From NCBI RefSeq assembly GCF_019029495.1, contig NZ_JAERQM010000002.1:1-64000 (forward strand): 64,000 nucleotides of DNA, written 5' to 3'. Under the pieces are notes generated by a model that did not search any database, had not been told where the DNA came from, and was given only the letters and a program-made list of their open reading frames with translations. Position numbers and translations under genes: made by a program. Positions 43,416-51,990 of the stretch are shown piece by piece (within the stretch, counting starts at the first letter, position 1; every line of letters starts with the position of its first letter). The stretch is from Falsiroseomonas oleicola (lineage in GTDB: Bacteria; Pseudomonadota; Alphaproteobacteria; Acetobacterales; Acetobacteraceae).

Positions 43416-44213
43416 ATGCCCCATTTCGAGGTCTCGGCCGGCGCGACGCTGGCCTATTCCGTGGATGACTTCACCGATGGCTGGACCACGCCGCCCACCG
43501 TGCTGCTGCTGCACGGGCTGGCGGAAAGCGGGGAGGCGTTTCGCGCCTTCGTCCCCGCCTTGGCACGCCAGGCCCGCGTGGTGCGGCTGGACCTGCGCGG
43601 CTATGGCGGATCGACGCCGATGCCGGCGGACCACCCCTGGCGCTTCGACCAGCTCGTCGCCGATGTGGTGGCGCTGATCGGCCATCTCGGCGCAGGGCGG
43701 GTGCTGCTGGCGGGCGGCAAGATCGGCGGCACCATCGCCATGGCCGTCGCCGCGCGGCATCCGGAACTGGTGGAGAAGCTGGCGGTGCTCGGCGGCCCCG
43801 CCTCCCTCACCAACATGGCCGGCCGCACCCCCGGCTGGCGGGCGCAGATCGCGGCGGAGGGCGTGCCCGCCTGGGTCGCTGCCTCCAACGAAGGCCGCAT
43901 GGGCACGCGCATGTCGCCGGAGGCGCTGGCCTGGTGGACGGCCATGATGGGCCGCACCGCCGCCTCGACGCTGGAGGGTTTTCTGCAGATGGTGCCCTCC
44001 GTCGATGTGACGGCGGAGGTGGACCGCATCCAGGCGCCGACGCTGGTGGTGACGACGACCGGCAGCGGCCTGGGCTCCGTCGATGAGGTGAAGGCCTGGC
44101 AGGAGCGCATCGCCGGCTCCCGCCTCGTCGTGGTGGAGAATGACAGCTACCACGTCGCCGCCTCCGACCCCGAAGCGACGGCGGCGCTGGTGCGGGACTT
44201 CTTCTTCGGCTGA
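43416..44213 (+). CDS. Alpha/beta hydrolase fold protein without a Ser nucleophile
   Basis: A 265-aa protein with the oxyanion-loop motif LLHGLAESGEAF and a C-terminal DSYH segment. At the nucleophile elbow the expected GxSxG reads AGGKIGG, placing Lys 102 where Ser should be. The fold is otherwise intact, with RLDLRGYGGST typical of the family. It may bind rather than hydrolyse, or use another chemistry. It is 11 nt downstream of the degenerate SDR, so both are likely cotranscribed. Sure of the fold, not of the role. Confidence 0.83.
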   Translation: MPHFEVSAGATLAYSVDDFTDGWTTPPTVLLLHGLAESGEAFRAFVPALARQARVVRLDLRGYGGSTPMPADHPWRFDQLVADVVALIGHLGAGRVLLAGGKIGGTIAMAVAARHPELVEKLAVLGGPASLTNMAGRTPGWRAQIAAEGVPAWVAASNEGRMGTRMSPEALAWWTAMMGRTAASTLEGFLQMVPSVDVTAEVDRIQAPTLVVTTTGSGLGSVDEVKAWQERIAGSRLVVVENDSYHVAASDPEATAALVRDFFFG

Positions 44214-44215
44214 GA

Positions 44216-45841
44216 TCAGTCGGAGTCGCCCAGCAGAACCTCCGCCACATCCTCCGAAAAGACGCGGCCGCGCCCCTCGATCACCACCATCCCGGGCGCG
44301 GCCGGATCGCGCCGGCCCTGTGGCAGGCCGTGGTCGCGCAGGGCCTGGGCGCAGCCGGGCCAGTCGCCGCCCGCCACGGGCTCGTTGACCGAGGCCCAGG
44401 AGAGGGTGCCGCGGACATCGTCGCCATGGCCATGCCGCTCGGTCCAATGCGCGCCATGCGCCAGAAGAAAGCGCGCCAGCGCCGCATCGCCGCGAAACAC
44501 CGCGAGGTTGAGGGCGGAGGCGTTCCAGTCGCCGCCCGGCACCGCGATGGGCCAGCCCATCCCGACCATCAGCCGCACGGCCGCATCGGCGCCCTCCGCC
44601 GCCAGGTCGGGCAGCAGGCGGAGCTGCTGCGCGGATAGCGCGGCCGGCAGGTCCGGGCGCCGTGCGGCGATGGCGCGCGCGGCGGCTTCGTCGGCACTGG
44701 CGCAGGCGGCGAGGAAGGCCTCTTCCTCCGTCAGGCTCTCGGCCGCGCCCTGTTCGGCCAGCAGCGCGGCGACCTCCGCGAGGCCAAATTGCATGGCGAG
44801 GCGCCAGGCGCTGATGCCGGAAGGTGTGCGGTCCCGCGGATCGGCGCCGGCCGCCAGGAGCGCCGCGACATGGCGCGGCGACCGCCGCCGGCGGATCGCC
44901 CAGAGCAGCGGCGAGCCATAGTCGCTCAGCGGCGGGTTGCGCGCCGGCTCCCGCGCATTGCCGCCGGCGGCCAGCAACAGTTCCAGCGGCGTGGCATCGG
45001 CGAGGTCGAGGGCGCGGTAGATGGCATTGGTGCCTGGGATGCGCGCGCCATGCGCCAGCAGCAGCCGCGTGCAGTCCGGGTTTTCGAGCGCGTGATAGAG
45101 CGATTCGCCGTCATCCGGATCGGCGCCCGCCGCCAGCAGCAGCCGCGTCATTGCCGCGTCCCGCTGGGACCCGGCGGCGCCGTAGAGGGCGGAAAGTGGT
45201 TGCGCCGCATCCGGCACGGTAAGGGAGGCCGGGGGGAAGCGATTGCCGATGCGCTGGTTGGGATCGGCGCCGGCCGCCAGCAGCAGGCGGGCGCTGTCCC
45301 GTAGCCGCTCGTGAAAATCCGGCAGGCGCAGCAGGCTGGAATGGGTGACGGCGACCAGCGGTGGCAGGCGCAGCGGGCCGCCCGGGCGGTTCACCCAGGC
45401 GGGATCGGCCTCGGTCGCCCGGCGCAGCGCCGCGACATCGCCGATGGCGCAGGCGAGCCAGGGGTCTCCTGCCGCCAGATCGGGGGTCTCGGCCAGCATC
45501 CGGGCGGCGACGGCGGGGCGGGCGGGGTTGGTGCTGCCGGTGACGTCGCCGGCATAGACCCGTTCCAGCCAGAGCCGCTGTCGGGCGCCGCCATCGCCCT
45601 GCGCTTCGGCATGGCTTTTCAGCTCCGCCCAACTGGCGAAGCCGTGGTCGCGGGCGAGGCAGGATTGCGCGTCATGCAGGCGAAGCGCGGCGAGGGCCTC
45701 GGGCGACAGGCCGGCGGCGGCGGGCAAGGCGCGCCGGAAGCGGGCGATGGCCTCGGCCTCGCCGTCGCGCAGGGCGCGCAGCAGCGCCTTCGCCTGTTTG
45801 CGCAAATGGTCGAGATTCACCCGGTCGGGCAGGATGGGCAT
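44216..45841 (-). CDS. Ankyrin-repeat protein
   Basis: A 541-aa protein starting MPILPDRVNLDHLRKQAKALLRALRDGE, a pattern seen in many bacterial ankyrin proteins. Ankyrin units recur, such as RLLLAAGADPDDGESLYHAL, PLELLLAAGGNARE and ALLAAGADPRDRTPSG, about eight to ten in all. No signal peptide is seen, so a cytosolic protein-binding role is likely. It converges on the hydrolase-like gene with 2 nt between stops. Its partner is unknown. Confidence 0.86.
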   Translation of the reverse strand: MPILPDRVNLDHLRKQAKALLRALRDGEAEAIARFRRALPAAAGLSPEALAALRLHDAQSCLARDHGFASWAELKSHAEAQGDGGARQRLWLERVYAGDVTGSTNPARPAVAARMLAETPDLAAGDPWLACAIGDVAALRRATEADPAWVNRPGGPLRLPPLVAVTHSSLLRLPDFHERLRDSARLLLAAGADPNQRIGNRFPPASLTVPDAAQPLSALYGAAGSQRDAAMTRLLLAAGADPDDGESLYHALENPDCTRLLLAHGARIPGTNAIYRALDLADATPLELLLAAGGNAREPARNPPLSDYGSPLLWAIRRRRSPRHVAALLAAGADPRDRTPSGISAWRLAMQFGLAEVAALLAEQGAAESLTEEEAFLAACASADEAAARAIAARRPDLPAALSAQQLRLLPDLAAEGADAAVRLMVGMGWPIAVPGGDWNASALNLAVFRGDAALARFLLAHGAHWTERHGHGDDVRGTLSWASVNEPVAGGDWPGCAQALRDHGLPQGRRDPAAPGMVVIEGRGRVFSEDVAEVLLGDSD

Positions 45842-45973
45842 GCGAAACCTCCGTGCACAGGATCGCCGAAGGCCCGCAATGCCGGCGGCACAAAGGTCTG
45901 GCGCGAGGTCAGCGCTGCAAGTGGGTTGAACCCTGCCCGCGGGCCCGGATGCGGCTTGCTCCGCGTGGCGACG

Positions 45974-46648
45974 CTACCGGCGACGGTGGCGGAGGGTCAA
46001 GATGCGCGGCCAGAGCAGCAATGCCGCCAGCGGCAGCAACGCGACCGCCCCATCCACCGCCGCGCCGCGCGCCAGCACCGGCAGGGCGGCGAGGGCGGCC
46101 AAGGCGGCGGCGAAGGGCAGGCTGGCCAGCCGCGTGCCCGGCGGGGCGGCCGCCGCGCCCAGGCTGGCGCCCCAAAGCCCGAGGGCCAGCAGCGCCGCCG
46201 GCCCCGGCGGCCCGGCCAGCGCCAGTCCGGCCCAGAGCAGCCCCGCCGCCAGCACCGCCGCCCCGCGCGTCGCCCGCAGCGCCGGCAGGGCATAGAGCGC
46301 GACCGCTACCACGACCGGAGCGGCCTGTGCCAGGTCGGCCAGGTTGCGCGGCGCGCCGGCCATCCACCAGCCGGTGCCCAGCACCCCGAGGCCCGGCAGC
46401 AGCCAGGCCGGCGCCAGTCGCCAGACCATGCCGAGCCCGACCAGCACAAGCATGGCCAGCGCCAGCAGTGGCAGCCTTTCGGGCAATTGCCGGGGGGAGG
46501 CGGGCAGGGCGCCGAACAGCCACCACCAGCCCGCCAGTACCCCCGCGCCAAGTGCGAGCATCGCTGCCCCACGCCAACGCCGCCCGGCCAGCGCCAGCGC
46601 GCCTGCCACCAGCAGGGCGAGCAGCCCTGGCATCGCTTGCGCCATCAT
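45974..46648 (-). CDS. Multi-pass membrane protein of unknown function
   Basis: A 224-aa, very Leu/Ala-rich protein with about seven to eight predicted membrane segments and no charged motif of a known transporter. ATG 46648 or 46645 are equal starts. The gene runs away from cytochrome b561, with 104 nt between starts. Nothing in it identifies a substrate. Codon use is normal. Confidence 0.55.
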   Translation of the reverse strand: MMAQAMPGLLALLVAGALALAGRRWRGAAMLALGAGVLAGWWWLFGALPASPRQLPERLPLLALAMLVLVGLGMVWRLAPAWLLPGLGVLGTGWWMAGAPRNLADLAQAAPVVVAVALYALPALRATRGAAVLAAGLLWAGLALAGPPGPAALLALGLWGASLGAAAAPPGTRLASLPFAAALAALAALPVLARGAAVDGAVALLPLAALLLWPRILTLRHRRR

Positions 46649-46752
46649 GCCGCGTCACCTGTTGTTCCGTGACGCTCCGCGTCACCTTCCGAAACTTGCG
46701 GCGGCGCGACCGGCCGGCCTAATCGCCATCGTTGCCAAGCCGAGGACCCGCC

Positions 46753-47469
46753 ATGGCCCGCGAGACCACGCCCCTGCCCGGAACGCGTCGCCTGAAGGTC
46801 TGGGACCCGTGGATCCGGCTGGTGCACTGGGCCATCGTCCTGCTGATTCCGCTTTCCTGGTGGTCGGCGGAGACGCATCGCTTCGACCTGCACGTGCTGT
46901 CCGGCTACACGATCCTGACGCTGCTGATCTTCCGCATCGCCTGGGGCTTTGTCGGCAGCCAGACCGCACGCTTCCGCAACTTCCTGGCCTCCCCCCTGGA
47001 GGCGATCCGCCATCTCGGCCATTTCCGCCGGCGGCAGGCGGCGGTGGAAATCGGCCATAATGCGGCCGGTGGCTGGATGGTGCTGGTGCTGCTGGGGCTG
47101 CTGCTGGCCCAGGCGGTCAGCGGGCTGTTCGCCGATGATGAGATCTTCACCCGCGGCCCGCTGGCCCGCGCGGTGGACCCGGCGACCAGCGCGCTGGCGA
47201 CCTCCATCCATCTGCGGGTGTTCTGGGGAATCGTCGCGGCGGCGGTGCTGCATATCCTGGCGATCCTGCTGTATCGCCTGGTGCGCAAGCAGAATCTGGT
47301 GGGGCCGATGATCACCGGCGCGCTGCGCCTGCCCGTGGTCTATCGCGGCCCGCAGCCGCGCATGGGCAGCAACTGGCTGGCCCTGGCGCTGCTGGCGGCG
47401 GCGGCGGGCGCGGTCTGGGCGCTGGTGAGCTGGGGCTCGGCCCAGGGCAGCGCCAGCGCGTTCGGGTGA
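46753..47469 (+). CDS. Cytochrome b561 domain protein
   Basis: A 238-aa membrane protein of the bacterial cytochrome b561 or Ni-hydrogenase-b type. It has four main helices and heme-ligand His residues in WIRLVHWAIVL, HVLSGYTILTLLIFRIAWGFVGS, and HLRVFWGIVAAAVLHILAILLY. Such proteins move electrons across the membrane, often to small cytochromes c. A convergent cytochrome c' gene lies directly downstream, a frequent pairing. ATG 46753 is chosen since WDP..RLVHW begins soon after. Confidence 0.9.
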   Translation: MARETTPLPGTRRLKVWDPWIRLVHWAIVLLIPLSWWSAETHRFDLHVLSGYTILTLLIFRIAWGFVGSQTARFRNFLASPLEAIRHLGHFRRRQAAVEIGHNAAGGWMVLVLLGLLLAQAVSGLFADDEIFTRGPLARAVDPATSALATSIHLRVFWGIVAAAVLHILAILLYRLVRKQNLVGPMITGALRLPVVYRGPQPRMGSNWLALALLAAAAGAVWALVSWGSAQGSASAFG

Positions 47470-47502
47470 GGTATCCGTCTCAACCGAGTCGATGTCTGCA
47501 CC

Positions 47503-47620
47503 ACCTGCGGCCGGCTTCTTCCGCCGGCCGAGGCCGCGAATGCGGCCCGCCGCCTATGCGGCGAGCCAAGCGGCCGGAGGCCGCGCCCGGCGCCTGAGGG
47601 GCGCGAGGTTTACCTCGCGC
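47503..47620 (-). repeat. Structured palindromic element, copy C (minus orientation)
   Basis: Read on the minus strand: hairpin 47601-47620 with TAA of the cytochrome c' stop in its loop, CCCTCAGGCGCCGGGC (47600-47585), stem 47570-47575/47579-47584, TTGGCT (47569-47564), stem 47548-47553/47558-47563 with loop ATAG, stem 47532-47537/47542-47547 with loop ATTC, TCGG (47531-47528), stem 47511-47515/47523-47527, CCGCAGGT (47510-47503). Linkers match copies A and B while stems differ and still pair. The gap is between convergent cytochrome genes. Confidence 0.85.
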
Positions 47621-48062
47621 GGAACTGCTGATGGCAGGCGCCGCAGGTGCCGCCGGTGCTGCGCAGCAGGTCGGCGGGGATGGTGCCGGATTCGGCCGCC
47701 GTCTTCAGCGCGGCGAAGGCGGTCACCATGTTGGTGGCGCGGGTCTGGAAGCCGGCGCGGTCGGCCTCGATGGCCGCCAAAGCGCGGGTCTGGCCCGGCT
47801 GGGTGCCCTGGGGCTGTGGCGGGGTCAGGCTGGCGGTCGGCACCAGGGTCGGCAGGGTCGCGATGAAGGCCGACATCGCCTCGATCCGCGGCACCAGCGC
47901 CCGCGTGTCGCCGCGCGACTGCACGGCCTGCGCCACAGCCTCCATGCCCTGGCCGAGGCCGCGCAGACCCGCGCGGCGTTCCGCCACCACATCCTGGGAC
48001 ATGGCGGCACCGGTGATGCCCAGCGAAACCAGGGCAACGGCTGCCGTCAACCAAACGCGCAT
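47610..48062 (-). CDS. Cytochrome c' family protein
   Basis: A 150-aa periplasmic four-helix cytochrome with a signal peptide (residues 1-22) and a C-terminal heme site CGACH at 140-144, the cytochrome c' layout. These proteins bind NO or act in electron transfer with b561. ATG 48062 is supported by AAAGGA 8 nt upstream. The stop codon lies inside the hairpin loop of structured element C. It converges on the b561 gene. Confidence 0.9.
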   Translation of the reverse strand: MRVWLTAAVALVSLGITGAAMSQDVVAERRAGLRGLGQGMEAVAQAVQSRGDTRALVPRIEAMSAFIATLPTLVPTASLTPPQPQGTQPGQTRALAAIEADRAGFQTRATNMVTAFAALKTAAESGTIPADLLRSTGGTCGACHQQFRAR

Positions 48063-48248
48063 GCGTGACATCCTTTCGGTTCTCGAAGGATGAGACTGCC
48101 AGCACTGGCCCGGCGCCACAACGCATCGCTGTGTGACCATGCCGCCTGTTGCACTTCGCAACCAATGCCGGTCGTGGCGGGGCGCGGGACTTGCGCGCCC
48201 CGCGCGGCGGCGCGAGGCTGATCGCAACAAGATCTGGGAGGATCGTGA

Positions 48249-49250
48249 ATGACGATGCGACGCAGCCTTCTCGGCCTGGCGATGGCCGCCGGCCTGACCA
48301 CCGCACTGGCCCCGCCGGCCCTGGCCTTTCCCGACAGGACCATCAACCTCGTGGTCGGCTACGCGCCCGGTGGGTCCACCGACATCACCTCCCGCCTCCT
48401 GGCGGACCGCATGGGGGCGGCGCTGGGCGCCAGCGGACGCGTGGTGGTGGAAAACCGGCCCGGCGCCTCCGGCATGATCGCCAGCGACTGGCTGCGGCGG
48501 CAGGCGACGGATGGGCATGTGCTGATGCTGGTGGAGGCGTCGTCCCACGCCTTGGCGCCGAATGCCGTGGTCGGCGGCACGCGCTACGACCCGGTCGCGG
48601 ACTTCACCCATGTCGCCGTGGTTGGCACGGCCCCGATGATCGTGGTGGCACAGCCGAACCTGCCGGTGCGCAACCCGGCGGAGATGGTGGCGCGGATGCG
48701 AGAGGGGCAGGCGGAACAGATGCCCTTCGCCTCCTCCGGCGTCGCCTCCATGCCGCATCTGTCGGGGGAGATGCTGACCCATGTCATCGGCCTGGGTGGT
48801 CGCTTCCCGCATATCTCCTACCGTTCCGGCGGGCAGATGGTGGAGAGCATCGCCAAGGCGGAGACCCAATGGGGCGTCGCGGTGCTGGCCTCCGCCGCCG
48901 GCCAGGTGCGGGACGGGCGGGTGCGCGGCATCGCGGTGACGGGGATGGAGCGCTTTCCCTCCTTCCCCGACATCCCCACCCTGAACGAGACGGCGCTGCC
49001 CGGCTTCGACCTGGAGAACTGGTTCGCCGTGATCGGCCCGAAGGGCATGCCGGAGGCGGTGACCGCGCAGATCAACCGCGCGATCCGGGAGGCGATCGCC
49101 CAGCCGCAATTGCGCGACCGCCTGCTGACCGCGGGCGTCGCGCCCTGGACCCGGCCGAACAGCCCGGCCGATGCCGCCGCCTTCTTCCAGGCGGAACTCG
49201 CAAAATTCCGCCAGGTGGTGGAACGCACCGGCGTGCGGCTGGAGCCCTGA
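48249..49250 (+). CDS. Bug/TctC-type solute-binding protein
   Basis: A 333-aa tripartite tricarboxylate-type binding protein. The signal peptide covers residues 1-26 (ending ALAFP), followed by the family start RTINLVVGYAPGGSTDITSRLL and the later ENRPGASGMIA. These proteins bind small carboxylates and are very numerous in Acetobacteraceae, usually without their own permease, as here. TGGGAGG precedes the start. It is 2 nt upstream of the GMC oxidoreductase gene, so a substrate-oxidation pair is likely. Confidence 0.9.
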   Translation: MTMRRSLLGLAMAAGLTTALAPPALAFPDRTINLVVGYAPGGSTDITSRLLADRMGAALGASGRVVVENRPGASGMIASDWLRRQATDGHVLMLVEASSHALAPNAVVGGTRYDPVADFTHVAVVGTAPMIVVAQPNLPVRNPAEMVARMREGQAEQMPFASSGVASMPHLSGEMLTHVIGLGGRFPHISYRSGGQMVESIAKAETQWGVAVLASAAGQVRDGRVRGIAVTGMERFPSFPDIPTLNETALPGFDLENWFAVIGPKGMPEAVTAQINRAIREAIAQPQLRDRLLTAGVAPWTRPNSPADAAAFFQAELAKFRQVVERTGVRLEP

Positions 49251-49252
49251 GC

Positions 49253-50839
49253 ATGGACGCCGCCGCCGATATCATCGTCATTGGCGGCGGCTCCGCCGGC
49301 TGCGTCGTTGCCGCCAGGATGTCGGAGGATCCGTCCTGCCGCGTGCTGTTGCTGGAGGCGGGGCCGCCGGATCGCGACCCCTGGATCCGGCTGCCCATGG
49401 GCTATGCCAAGCTGTACGGCACCGGCCGCTACGATCCGCGCTTCATGACGGAGCCGGAGGCGGCGCTGGCGGGCCGCGCCATCCACTGGCCGCGCGGGCG
49501 GGTGCTGGGCGGGTCGGGCTCGGTGAACGGGCTGGTCTTCCTGCGCGGCAGCCCGAACGACTATGACCGCTGGGCGCAATCCGGCGCGCGCGGCTGGTCG
49601 CATGAGGAGGTGGCGCCCTTCTTCCGCAAGCTGGAAAGCTGGGAGGGGCCGCCTTCGGAGGCGCGCGGCAAGGATGGGCCGATCCGGGTCAGTGAGCCGA
49701 AGCGGCTGGCGCCGGCGGCGCGGGCCTTCGTGGAGGCCTGTGTCGCCGCCGGGCTGCCGCGCTTCACCGATGTGAATGGCGGTGGGCCGATCGAGGGCGC
49801 CGGGCCGATCCAGCTCAATGTCGGCAACGGCTTTCGATCCTCCTCCGCCCGCACCTATCTGCATCCGGCCATGCGGCGGCCGAACCTGCGGGTGGAGACC
49901 GGAATCACCGTGCAGCGAATCCTGTTCGAGGATGGCCGCGCGGTGGGGGTGCAGACGGGGCAGGGGGTGTTTGGCGCCGCCCGGGAAATCGTGCTGAGCG
50001 CGGGGGCGATCGAATCACCGAAGCTGCTGATGCTGTCGGGCATCGGCGATGCGGCGGCGTTGCGGGACTTCGGCATCGAGAGCGTGGCGCACAGCCCCGA
50101 TGTCGGCCGCAACCTCCAGGACCATCTGATCTCCAAGTTCATCTTTCGCACGAAACCCTGCGGCACGCTGAACGAGATCCTGGGCAGCAATTTCCGAAAA
50201 GGCGCCATGGGGCTCGACTGGCTGTTGCGGCGTGCCGGGCCGCTGGCCATCGGCGCCGGGGAGGCGACGGCCTTCGCCCGCATCACCCCGGGCGCGGAGG
50301 AGGCGGAGGCGCAGATTCTCTTCGTCAACTTTTCGACGTTCGACTACAGCCAGGGGCTGCACCCCTTCCCCGGCGTGATGTGGAATTACGGGCCTTGCCG
50401 GCCGGACAGCCGTGGCTGGCTGACGCTGGCCACGCCCGATCCGGCGGACCGGCCGGTGATCCGGCCGAACTACCTGGATCATCCGAACGATCTGCGGGTG
50501 ATGCTCGGCGCCGCCCGCCTGTCGCAGCGCATCGCCGCCAGCGCGCCCTTTGCCGGGCTGATCGAGGAAGAACTGCGCCCCGGCCCGCAGGGCACCAGCG
50601 ATGCGGCGCTCGAGGAGAACATCCGGGCGACGGCCGGCACGGTGTTCCACCCCTGCGGCACGGCGCGGATGGGCACGGACAGCCGGGCGGTGCTGGACCC
50701 GGAATTGCGGGTGCGCGGCGTCACCGGGCTGCGGGTGGCGGATGCCAGCGTCTTCCCGCTGATCCCCTCCCCGAATATCCAGCCGGCGGCCTTGATGGTA
50801 GGCGAGCGTTGCGCCGACTTCCTACGACGCGCCGCATGA
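49253..50839 (+). CDS. GMC-family FAD oxidoreductase (choline/alcohol dehydrogenase type)
   Basis: A 528-aa flavoprotein. Motifs: DIIVIGGGSAGCVVAARMSED for FAD binding, GRVLGGSGSVNGLVFLRG (GMC signature 1), GAIESPKLLMLSGIG (signature 2), and the C-terminal FHPCGTARMG with catalytic His. It likely oxidises an alcohol or polyol bound by the upstream Bug protein, but the substrate is open. It is followed by an SDR gene after 22 nt in the same direction. Confidence 0.93.
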   Translation: MDAAADIIVIGGGSAGCVVAARMSEDPSCRVLLLEAGPPDRDPWIRLPMGYAKLYGTGRYDPRFMTEPEAALAGRAIHWPRGRVLGGSGSVNGLVFLRGSPNDYDRWAQSGARGWSHEEVAPFFRKLESWEGPPSEARGKDGPIRVSEPKRLAPAARAFVEACVAAGLPRFTDVNGGGPIEGAGPIQLNVGNGFRSSSARTYLHPAMRRPNLRVETGITVQRILFEDGRAVGVQTGQGVFGAAREIVLSAGAIESPKLLMLSGIGDAAALRDFGIESVAHSPDVGRNLQDHLISKFIFRTKPCGTLNEILGSNFRKGAMGLDWLLRRAGPLAIGAGEATAFARITPGAEEAEAQILFVNFSTFDYSQGLHPFPGVMWNYGPCRPDSRGWLTLATPDPADRPVIRPNYLDHPNDLRVMLGAARLSQRIAASAPFAGLIEEELRPGPQGTSDAALEENIRATAGTVFHPCGTARMGTDSRAVLDPELRVRGVTGLRVADASVFPLIPSPNIQPAALMVGERCADFLRRAA

Positions 50840-50861
50840 CGATCCGGGAGACAAGACCAGA

Positions 50862-51602
50862 ATGACAGACCGCAAAACCGCCCTCATCACCGGCGCGGGC
50901 CGCAACATCGGCCGCGCCGTGGCGCTGGCCTTGGCCGGGGATGGCTTCAACGTCGTCATCAACGGCTCCTCCAACCAGGCGGCGGCCGAGGCTGTGGCGG
51001 CGGAGGCGCGGGCCCTGGGCGTTCAGGCACTGGTGGCCATGGGCGATGTCGGCGACCCCGCCGCCTGCGGCCGCATCGCTGCCGCCGCCTTGTCCGAATT
51101 CGGGGCGGTGGACGTGCTGGTGAACAACGCCGCGCTGCGCCCCGCCAAGGCCTTCCTGGAAACCACCGCCGAGGATTGGCGCCGGGTGATGTCGGTGGAT
51201 CTGGAGGCCGCGATCTGGCTGTCCCAGGCCTGCCTGCCGGGCATGCTGGACCGCGGCTGGGGCCGCATCGTCAACTTCACCGGGATGAATGCCATCCACG
51301 GCTATGCCGGCCGCGCGCCGGTTTCCGTCTCCAAGCACGGGCTCTGGGGCCTGACCAAGTCGCTGGGCAAGGAGTTCGGGCCGAAGGGCATCACCGTCAA
51401 CGCCATCTCCCCGGGGCCGATCGCCTCCGACGACGAGGATACCAACCCGTCGGAATACCGCCAGAAGATGGTGTCTCGCGTGCCGGTGGGGCGCATGGGC
51501 CAGCCGCGGGAAGTGGCGGCGATGGTGCGGCTGCTGGTCTCGGCGGATGGCGGGTTCATCAATGGACAGATGCTGCAGGTGAATGGCGGCACGGAGACGT
51601 AG
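50862..51602 (+). CDS. SDR-family protein lacking catalytic Ser and Tyr
   Basis: A 246-aa short-chain dehydrogenase fold with the cofactor motif GAGRNIG (11-17) and NNAA. At the active site Lys 158 is present, but the Tyr position is Val 154 (VSVSK) and the Ser position is Gly 141 (NFTGMN). The C-terminal GGFINGQMLQVNGGTET is normal. It resembles an SDR subgroup with GMNAIHG, so the change is probably inherited rather than recent damage. It may be structural or have altered chemistry. It follows the GMC gene. Confidence 0.85.
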   Translation: MTDRKTALITGAGRNIGRAVALALAGDGFNVVINGSSNQAAAEAVAAEARALGVQALVAMGDVGDPAACGRIAAAALSEFGAVDVLVNNAALRPAKAFLETTAEDWRRVMSVDLEAAIWLSQACLPGMLDRGWGRIVNFTGMNAIHGYAGRAPVSVSKHGLWGLTKSLGKEFGPKGITVNAISPGPIASDDEDTNPSEYRQKMVSRVPVGRMGQPREVAAMVRLLVSADGGFINGQMLQVNGGTET

Positions 51603-51609
51603 AAATAGC

Positions 51610-51656
51610 GCCAGTGGCGTATTTTCCTTGCCCTGACCCGCCAATGGCGTATATCT
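51610..51656 (+). promoter_or_regulatory. Promoter and twin operators of the toxin-antitoxin module
   Basis: Two near-identical palindromes CGCCAGTGGCG (51610-51620) and CGCCAATGGCG (51640-51650), centres 30 bp apart, about three helical turns. TTGCCC (51629-51634) and TATATC (51651-51656), spacing 16, form a promoter lying between and after them. Binding of the XRE antitoxin to both sites would block RNA polymerase. Confidence 0.7.
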
Positions 51657-51663
51657 GATCCGC

Positions 51664-51990
51664 GTGCAATTCCTCCGCACCCGCCGCTTCATGAAGGATG
51701 TGAAGAGGCTGGCCATGACGGAGGTCGAGCTTGAAGCGCTGGAAGCCACGATTGCCACCCGGCCGACGGCTGGTGACGTGGTACCGGGCCTGAAAGGCCT
51801 GCGTAAGTTGCGCTTTGGCTTCGGTGGGCGCGGCAAGCGGGGTGGAGGGCGTTGCATCTACGCCCTGTTGCTGGAGGGCGGGCTGGTCGCCCTTCTGCGC
51901 GCCTACGCCAAGAACGAGGCGGATGACCTGACACCGGACGAGCGTCGCCAAGTCATCGCCTTGCTGAAGGAGATCGAGGATGGCGGATGA
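51664..51990 (+). CDS. RelE/HigB-type ribonuclease toxin
   Basis: A 108-aa protein with the HigB/RelE pattern: FLRTRRFMKDVKRLAM, LRKLRFGFGGRGKRGGGR, and a C-terminal ALLRAYAKNEADDLTPDE. It probably cleaves mRNA at the ribosome. The best start is GTG 51664, only 7 nt after the predicted -10 box, so the mRNA may have almost no leader. The toxin gene comes first, and its stop overlaps the antitoxin start by 11 nt, the usual HigBA/NadS order. Confidence 0.87.
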   Translation: MQFLRTRRFMKDVKRLAMTEVELEALEATIATRPTAGDVVPGLKGLRKLRFGFGGRGKRGGGRCIYALLLEGGLVALLRAYAKNEADDLTPDERRQVIALLKEIEDGG

